Origin: an uncultured Prevotellaceae bacterium
Lineage (GTDB): Bacteria > Bacteroidota > Bacteroidia > Bacteroidales > Muribaculaceae
Assembly (NCBI GenBank): GCA_900541935.1
Contig: UQLZ01000048.1
Span: forward strand, 1-17,387
Direction: 5' to 3'
DNA length: 17,387 nt
Part shown: positions 12,371 through 17,387 of the stretch, piece after piece
Numbering within the stretch: position 1 is the stretch's first letter
Layout of the letters: each line of letters begins with the position of its first letter
Notes under the pieces: generated by a model
What the model saw: the letters and a program-made list of their open reading frames with translations, nothing else
Database searches by the model: none
What the model was told of the DNA's origin: nothing
Program-made: the position numbers and the translations under genes

Positions 12371-14104
12371 ATGAAAAGGACATTGTTTATTGTCGCATTT
12401 CTCTTTTCTTTGTTTGGACTTGGAGAGGCTTTTGCCGAAAGAGCCCACAATGTTAGCGATACAGACAAGAGAAAGGCTGAATACATTTATATGCATGCTG
12501 CAGTAAAACTTGTTGAGGAAGATTTTTCTTCGTTCAGGGATTTGATAAAACGGGCTTATGAGTTAGACCCTCAAAATAAAGCGATTTCTTATCAATATGG
12601 TTATTCGGAATTGCTTACTCAGAATCAGACTCGAAAAAATGCCATTGACGGCTTGAGGCTAATGAAAAAATTCGTTGACGCATATCCTGAGAATTTCTAT
12701 GAGAATTTTATATATGCGCACGCATGCAGTCAGATTGCAGAAACAGATGAAGCGATACGCATTTGGGAGCGCCTTTTACGCGAATTTCCCAATAGGGTTA
12801 CTTTATATCAGTTACTTTCTGACGGATATGCGGGAAATGGAGAATATGATAAAGCCATTGCTGCCCTTGATTCAATTGAGAAAACAGAAGGTCCATCAAA
12901 TGAGGTGTCAATACGTAAAATAGGTTATTTGCTAGCAAAAAAGGATACTGTTTCTGCCATTTCAGAAGGTAAGCGGGTTCTTGAAGTTACAAATAACGGA
13001 TTCTTCGGTAATGTCCTTATGGGGGATATATTTATGCAGTTAGAAAAGCCTGATAGTTCTATGGTCTATTACAACAAGGCTCAGACAATAGAACCGAACA
13101 ACGGTTATATTTTTCTATCAAAAGCAAATGTTGCCAGAAAACTCGGTGATGCAGAAGGTTATGAGAATGAGATAAAATCGGCAATTGTTAACAAAGAGGT
13201 TGATGTCACTACAAAATTGCGTATCCTAACTTCATATATAGCGAAGACAATAGAGGATAACGATACAACATCAAGCACAATTGAAATGTTTAACAAGGTT
13301 GTTGAGCAGCATCCGCATGAGGCAGAAGTGAGAAAATTATATACTGATTATTTGTCATATATAAAAGATTATCCAGGCGCTACTGAGCAGTTATCGTTTG
13401 CTCTTGACATTAATCCAGCCGATGATAAAGGATGGAAACGACTGTTATGGCTATTGATTTATCAGAAGAAGTATGATGAATGTATTGCAACAGCAGAAAA
13501 GGCTCTTTCTTATTTGCCTGACGATGCTGAAATATATCAGATATTGGCAGTTCCATATTATAGCAAGGAAGATTATATTAAGAGTAACGAATTGTTGGAG
13601 AAAGCAATAGAAAAGGATAAAGAGGTTGGCGCTTTGTCATTGTCAGAAGTGTATTCTTCGATGGCAGAGAATTATAACCAGCTTGGTGATAAGCAGAAAA
13701 CTTATGATTATTATGAGAAGGCAATAGAATTGTCGCCAGATAATATACTCGCTAAGAATAACTATGCTTACACACTTTGTGTTAATGGTGATAACTTAGG
13801 CCGAGCAGAGCGTTTGTCAAAAGAGGTTATTGATGCCAATTCTGATAATGAGTCTTATCTTGACACTTATGCATGGATTTGCTTTAAGATGAAGGATTAC
13901 AAGAAGGCATTGGAGTACATTGAGAAGACTATTGAGGTTACAGAAGAGGTTTCTGCTGTCTTGTATGAGCACTATGGCGATATTCTTTTTATGAACGGAG
14001 AACCTAAGAAGGCATTGGAGCAATGGAAGAAGGCTTTGGAATTAGATCCGAATTCCGAAATGCTGAAAAAAAAGGTAAAAAATAAAACTTATTTCTATGA
14101 ATAG
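12371..14104 (+). CDS. Exported tetratricopeptide-repeat protein
   Basis: This 577-residue protein has a signal peptide (hydrophobic about residues 5-18, ending EAFA before ERAHN) and is otherwise helical TPR-like throughout. Clear repeat units include YQYGYSELL, a YDKAIAALDSIEK unit, YNKAQTIEPNNG, YDECIATAEKALSYLPDD, YYEKAIELSPDN, YKKALEYIEKTIEV and KKALEQWKKALELDPNS. Such arrays are protein-binding scaffolds; no catalytic domain is visible. It is probably periplasmic or outer-membrane-associated. It starts seven bases after dut and its 3' end overlaps the DUF4292 lipoprotein gene by eight bases. The neighbours suggest a role in envelope assembly, but partners are unknown. Confidence 0.88.
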   Translation: MKRTLFIVAFLFSLFGLGEAFAERAHNVSDTDKRKAEYIYMHAAVKLVEEDFSSFRDLIKRAYELDPQNKAISYQYGYSELLTQNQTRKNAIDGLRLMKKFVDAYPENFYENFIYAHACSQIAETDEAIRIWERLLREFPNRVTLYQLLSDGYAGNGEYDKAIAALDSIEKTEGPSNEVSIRKIGYLLAKKDTVSAISEGKRVLEVTNNGFFGNVLMGDIFMQLEKPDSSMVYYNKAQTIEPNNGYIFLSKANVARKLGDAEGYENEIKSAIVNKEVDVTTKLRILTSYIAKTIEDNDTTSSTIEMFNKVVEQHPHEAEVRKLYTDYLSYIKDYPGATEQLSFALDINPADDKGWKRLLWLLIYQKKYDECIATAEKALSYLPDDAEIYQILAVPYYSKEDYIKSNELLEKAIEKDKEVGALSLSEVYSSMAENYNQLGDKQKTYDYYEKAIELSPDNILAKNNYAYTLCVNGDNLGRAERLSKEVIDANSDNESYLDTYAWICFKMKDYKKALEYIEKTIEVTEEVSAVLYEHYGDILFMNGEPKKALEQWKKALELDPNSEMLKKKVKNKTYFYE

Positions 14105-14894
14105 GTATTTTATTAGAATATTTGTTATTGTCGTTATTGCTGTTTTTGCTTTTTCCTGTAAGACAGCAAAACTTTCCGATTCTGATAAATATGAATCTAA
14201 GGCTGTTTTTACTCCTAAGACATTTGCTGAAGCCCATCCAGACTGGGCGGATGTAACAATTAATGGAAAAGTTGATATTGGAGTTTCAAGTTCCGTTGTT
14301 ATTAAGATGGTAAAGGGTAAATCCCTTTCCATTTCGTTGCGTCCTATTTTGGGAATGGAAATTGGAAAACTTTATTTCGAGGGTGATACTGTGACAGTTG
14401 TAGATAAGTACCATAAGGCATTTATGAAGGAATCGATAGGTTCGTTCATAGGTGAATATGTTACTGTTGAGACTCTTCAGTCTTTATTCCTTGCAAAACC
14501 ATTTATTATAGGAGGAGAAGCGCTTGATGAGAATAATTATAAGGACTTTGCTTTTTCTAAGACAAATGGAGATAAGTGGACTATTTTCCCAAAAAAGCAA
14601 AGAGATGAATATCAATACTTGTATGATATGAGGGGTAATAATGCTATTGCCTTTGCATTGAGGATAGGAGAAATTGATTATAAGATGACATATTCAGAAT
14701 ATGTTCGTACATCCAATGGAGAAATGCCCTCTAAAATTGTGGCGAGAATACCTATGAGTGGAAAGATTATACCGTTGGATATTTCCTATAGGTCTTTTAA
14801 ATGGAATACAGGAGTGGATGACAGTATTTCTATTCCGCGTAATTCAAAGAAATATACTTTCCAGGAAATATTGAAATTAATAACCCAAATGTAA
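14097..14894 (+). CDS. DUF4292 family lipoprotein
   Basis: This 265-residue protein starts with a hydrophobic signal ending in a lipobox-like AFSC, so Cys21 should be lipidated. The mature part looks mainly beta: WADVTINGKVDIGV, SSVVIKMVKGKSLSISLRPILGMEIGK, LYFEGDTVTVVDKYHKAF, then the conserved middle with FIGEYVTVETLQSLF. The pattern (a base-level beta scaffold describing a small-molecule or lipid cavity, with RPILGMEIGKLYF) fits DUF4292, which I believe is grouped with the LolA/LolB-like fold; that placement is from memory. The DUF has no established function. It overlaps the TPR gene by eight bases, and its stop shares a base with the EnvC-like start (TAATG), so all three should be made together. 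Confidence 0.85.
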   Translation: MNRYFIRIFVIVVIAVFAFSCKTAKLSDSDKYESKAVFTPKTFAEAHPDWADVTINGKVDIGVSSSVVIKMVKGKSLSISLRPILGMEIGKLYFEGDTVTVVDKYHKAFMKESIGSFIGEYVTVETLQSLFLAKPFIIGGEALDENNYKDFAFSKTNGDKWTIFPKKQRDEYQYLYDMRGNNAIAFALRIGEIDYKMTYSEYVRTSNGEMPSKIVARIPMSGKIIPLDISYRSFKWNTGVDDSISIPRNSKKYTFQEILKLITQM

Positions 14895-16372
14895 TGGCAA
14901 GGAAGTTTGTATTTTTTCTGATTGTTGGATTTCTGTTTTCAGGTTCTGCTTATGCTCAGACGCTAAATGAGATTAAGCAGCAGAAGACTGTTATGCAGAA
15001 AGAGATAAATAAGACTTCAAATTTACTTAACAGTAATAAAAGTAAAACAAGAAAATCACTTAATGCCCTCAATAGGTTGAATTCCGATATTGAGGTTCAG
15101 CAGAGAAATATTAATGTTCTTCAAAAGGAAATAGGAGATGTTTCAATACGCATAGACATGGTCAACAAGCAGATTTCAGAAACAGATTCTGCGTTATCGC
15201 TTATGCGCAAGAAATATGTTTCGGCAATAAAGCACATGCGGGCACATAGGACATCTCAGAACAAGTTAATGTTTTTGTTGTCATCAGAGTCTTTTCATCA
15301 GGCTTACCGAAGAATGAGATATTTGCGAGAGTTCTCATTGTGGCAGCAAAAGCAGTCAGAAGAAATTAAAGCTGCTCAGCAAAAGTTGAAAGAAGAGCAG
15401 TTGAAGTTAAAGCATTTACAGGAGGAAAAGAAAGAAAAGATTAATAAGATAAACAGTAACAAATTAAGCCTTGAAACAAAGCGTTCAGAGCAGACTCGTC
15501 TTGTTTCTTCCTTAAAAGAGCGAGGAGAGGAACTGCGGCAGACTTTGAGGGAAAAGGAAGCAGAAGCAAGGGCTCTTGACGTTGAGTTAGAGCGACTTAT
15601 CGAGATAGAGGCGAAGAAAGAGGCAGAGCGTCAGCGAATAGAGGCTGAAAAGCGTCGTGCAGCGGAACTTGAGAAGGCAAGGAAGGCTGAAGAGGCTCGT
15701 AAGGCGGAAGAAGCAAGAATTAAGGCTGAGCAGGAAAAGCGTCGTCAGGAATTGGAGAAGATTCGCAAAGAGCAGTTAGAACAAGAGAAAAAGGCTGAAA
15801 AGAAACGCCAGAAAGAACTTGAGAAAAAGCGTAAGGAACTTGAAAAAGAGCAAGCAGAATTACGCGAGCAACAACAGAAACTTCAGGAAGAGTGTAAGGC
15901 TGCTGAGAAAAAAGAAAAGGAGATGAGAGAGGCGAAGGCTGAAGATTTCGCTGAATTGTCGTCAGATTTCGAAAGTAATAAAGGAAAATTGCCACCACCA
16001 ATGACTGGCAATTACAGTATTGTCAAGAAATTTGGCAGACATAAATCACCAAACTTACAATATGTTGAAACAAACTGTCTTGGAATTGAAATGGAGGGCG
16101 ATTTGTCGGCAAGTGCTCGTGCCGTATTCAATGGAAAGGTATCGGGTGTATTCCAGTCTTCATTTGGAATTGTAGTGATGGTTAGACACGGTAGTTTCAT
16201 TACTGTTTATGCTGGACTTTCTTCGATAGAGGTTAAGACAGGAGATAATGTAAAAACAGGTCAGACTCTTGGAAAAATCCATAAGAATCCAGATGATGAA
16301 GACCATTGCTTGCTGCACTTCGAGATTAGAAAGGAAAAATTAAAGTTCAATCCAGAAGAGTGGATCAGATAA
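14894..16372 (+). CDS. EnvC-like protein: coiled coil plus catalytically degenerate LytM (M23) domain
   Basis: This 492-residue protein has a signal peptide (cleavage likely after SAYA, residue 21). A long charged coiled coil runs over about 25-355, with a Lys/Glu/Ala/Arg-rich core near 235-350, and the C-terminal LytM fold over about 370-492. Active M23 peptidases need HxxxD, a catalytic His and HxH. Here the first motif reads NCLGIE (N394, E399), the YAHL position reads YAGL (G441), and the last reads LLHFE with only H475 kept. This matches the inactive LytM domain of EnvC, which activates cell-wall amidases at division rather than cutting peptidoglycan. The ending LLHFEIRKEK..NPEEWI also resembles EnvC. 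It overlaps the DUF4292 gene by one base. The amidase partner is not in the window. Confidence 0.88.
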   Translation: MARKFVFFLIVGFLFSGSAYAQTLNEIKQQKTVMQKEINKTSNLLNSNKSKTRKSLNALNRLNSDIEVQQRNINVLQKEIGDVSIRIDMVNKQISETDSALSLMRKKYVSAIKHMRAHRTSQNKLMFLLSSESFHQAYRRMRYLREFSLWQQKQSEEIKAAQQKLKEEQLKLKHLQEEKKEKINKINSNKLSLETKRSEQTRLVSSLKERGEELRQTLREKEAEARALDVELERLIEIEAKKEAERQRIEAEKRRAAELEKARKAEEARKAEEARIKAEQEKRRQELEKIRKEQLEQEKKAEKKRQKELEKKRKELEKEQAELREQQQKLQEECKAAEKKEKEMREAKAEDFAELSSDFESNKGKLPPPMTGNYSIVKKFGRHKSPNLQYVETNCLGIEMEGDLSASARAVFNGKVSGVFQSSFGIVVMVRHGSFITVYAGLSSIEVKTGDNVKTGQTLGKIHKNPDDEDHCLLHFEIRKEKLKFNPEEWIR

Positions 16373-16377
16373 TTGGT

Positions 16378-17322
16378 ATGATTGAAATAAGAAGATATAC
16401 ATCAAAAGATAAGGCATTGTGGAATGAATTTGTTGCCCATTCAAAGAATGCAACATTCCTCCATAATCGTGACTATATGGATTATCATTCGGATAGATTT
16501 ACCGACTATTCATTGATGGCATTTGATGAGGGCAAACTCAAAGCATTGCTACCTGCCAATATAAAAGGCGACACGGTCTATTCGCATCAAGGCCTTACAT
16601 ACGGTGGATGGCTTATGCCGCTGATGCATTTTAATGCCAATACTATGATGGATATTTTTCAGGCAATAGTGGTTTATTTCAAGGAGCAGGGGATAAAGAA
16701 ATTTATTTATAAGGCAGTTCCGCATATCTTCCATAAATACCCAGCAGAAGAGGATTTGTATGCTCTTTTCCGTTTTGGAGCGAGAGAGATAATAACTAAT
16801 ATTTCCTCAACTGTTTGCCGGGACTGTGAAAAATTGCCATATAGCAAGAGTTCTGTAGGAACTACCCTTTCACGAGCAAGAAAGAGTGGGGTAGTTGTTA
16901 GGCAGGGTGATGACTATGCTGCTTTTTGGAAGATACTTACAGATAACCTTGTCAATAAATATGGGGTTAAACCAGTTCATACTCTTGATGAGATAATGCT
17001 TTTGCAGTCACGTTTCCCGGAGAATATTAAACTGTATATGTCGTATGTTGGGGAGGAGCCTGCTGCGGGTGTCGTTGTTTACGAGCATGGCAATGTTATT
17101 CATCTGCAATATTCATCTGCAAATGAACTTGGTGCGGAAACAAGAGCGTTAGGATATTTGTTCCATGAATTGATTGACAGGGTATATTCCGACCGACGCT
17201 ATATTGATTTTGGCATTTCGAACGAGGATGATGGCCGGTATTTGAATAGTAGCCTGCTGGAAACAAAGTCTCAATTTGCTGCAAGAGGCATTGCATATCA
17301 TATATATCAGATAGATTTTTAA
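16378..17322 (+). CDS. GNAT/FemAB-like acyltransferase
   Basis: This 314-residue protein resembles the two-lobed GNAT-like proteins related to FemAB. The N-terminal lobe has the IEIRRYTSKDKALWNEF and ATFLHNRDYMDYH pattern, followed by GGWLMP. The C-terminal lobe has an acetyl-CoA-type beta-strand run (IKLYMSYVGEEPAAGVVVYEHGNVIHLQYS) and ends in DFGISNEDDGRYLN. Members transfer acyl or aminoacyl groups to sugars or peptidoglycan precursors; the acceptor is unknown here. I start at ATG 16378; the in-frame GTG at 16360 lies inside the preceding gene and has no family-like sequence after it. It follows the EnvC-like gene by five bases, so it is probably in the same operon. Surface polysaccharide or cell-wall modification is inferred. 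Confidence 0.8.
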   Translation: MIEIRRYTSKDKALWNEFVAHSKNATFLHNRDYMDYHSDRFTDYSLMAFDEGKLKALLPANIKGDTVYSHQGLTYGGWLMPLMHFNANTMMDIFQAIVVYFKEQGIKKFIYKAVPHIFHKYPAEEDLYALFRFGAREIITNISSTVCRDCEKLPYSKSSVGTTLSRARKSGVVVRQGDDYAAFWKILTDNLVNKYGVKPVHTLDEIMLLQSRFPENIKLYMSYVGEEPAAGVVVYEHGNVIHLQYSSANELGAETRALGYLFHELIDRVYSDRRYIDFGISNEDDGRYLNSSLLETKSQFAARGIAYHIYQIDF

Positions 17323-17372
17323 ACAATAATATTATGAAATACCCATGAGATAAAAAAATCACGCCAAAGAGA

Positions 17373-17387
17373 ATGAAAATTATTAAG
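17373..17387 (+). CDS. Possible start of a further gene, cut by the window edge
   Basis: ATG at 17373 is preceded by AAAGAG at a plausible ribosome-binding distance and stays open to the window end (MKIIK). Only five codons are visible, so no product can be named. The 50 bases before it hold only mini-ORFs. Confidence 0.3.

Noticed and set aside
15600..15900. DNA repeat array
   Set aside because: The repeated GAG/AAG-rich pattern reflects the Lys/Glu/Ala coiled coil of the EnvC-like protein, with no regular unit or spacer as in a CRISPR or satellite.
16360..16377. GTG start for the acyltransferase
   Set aside because: It overlaps the EnvC-like gene and adds only six residues; ATG 16378 gives a family-like beginning.

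Overview
The window reads as chromosomal DNA of a Bacteroidales-type member of the Bacteroidota. Three things point there. Nearly every transcription unit has a TAnnTTTG -7 box instead of a sigma70-type promoter. Some families are typical of or restricted to the phylum: DUF4290, DUF4292, and a dut-TPR-DUF4292-EnvC-like gene order. The prolyl-tRNA synthetase is of the short archaeal/eukaryotic type common in this phylum. DNA is AT-rich, coding density is high, and no gap between genes exceeds 300 bp. I see no rRNA, tRNA, CRISPR array, transposase or prophage.

Layout: (1) 1-1451, a two-gene unit: a LysE-family exporter overlapping a cytoplasmic CBM9-like protein, driven by a hairpin-promoter repeat. 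(2) 1452-2207, a convergent nitroreductase whose stop codon abuts the previous one. (3) 2390-5384, a tight operon of tsaB, a DUF4290 gene, rimM, a small acidic protein and an OmpA-like envelope protein, covering tRNA t6A modification, ribosome maturation and envelope functions. (4) 5434-6915, proS with its own promoter and terminator. (5) 7113-8765, an AMP-forming acyl-CoA synthetase, convergent across a shared terminator with (6) 8845-11028 (minus strand), a P1B-2 type Zn/Cd/Pb-exporting ATPase preceded by a separately encoded HMA metal-binding domain. (7) 11312-11737, a Fur-family regulator divergent from the metal genes. (8) 11920-17322, an operon of dut, a TPR protein, a DUF4292 lipoprotein, a catalytically degenerate LytM/EnvC-like protein and a GNAT/FemAB-like acyltransferase. 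A possible further gene starts at the right edge.

The genes are mostly housekeeping; the unusual signal is between them. Two unrelated intergenic regions (window start, and upstream of fur) each hold two tandem copies of one hairpin element. In every copy the inner stem keeps its pairing while its sequence changes. The right outer arm contains the TATCTTTG promoter box, and only the gene-proximal copy of each pair keeps that box intact. Further candidate regulatory palindromes lie in front of dut (two copies of TTCTAA-N10-TTAGAA) and in front of the nitroreductase (two interleaved inverted repeats). A terminator-like hairpin sits inside the 3' end of the CBM9-like gene and probably serves the opposing nitroreductase. 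All of this was read by eye; no database search or folding program was run.
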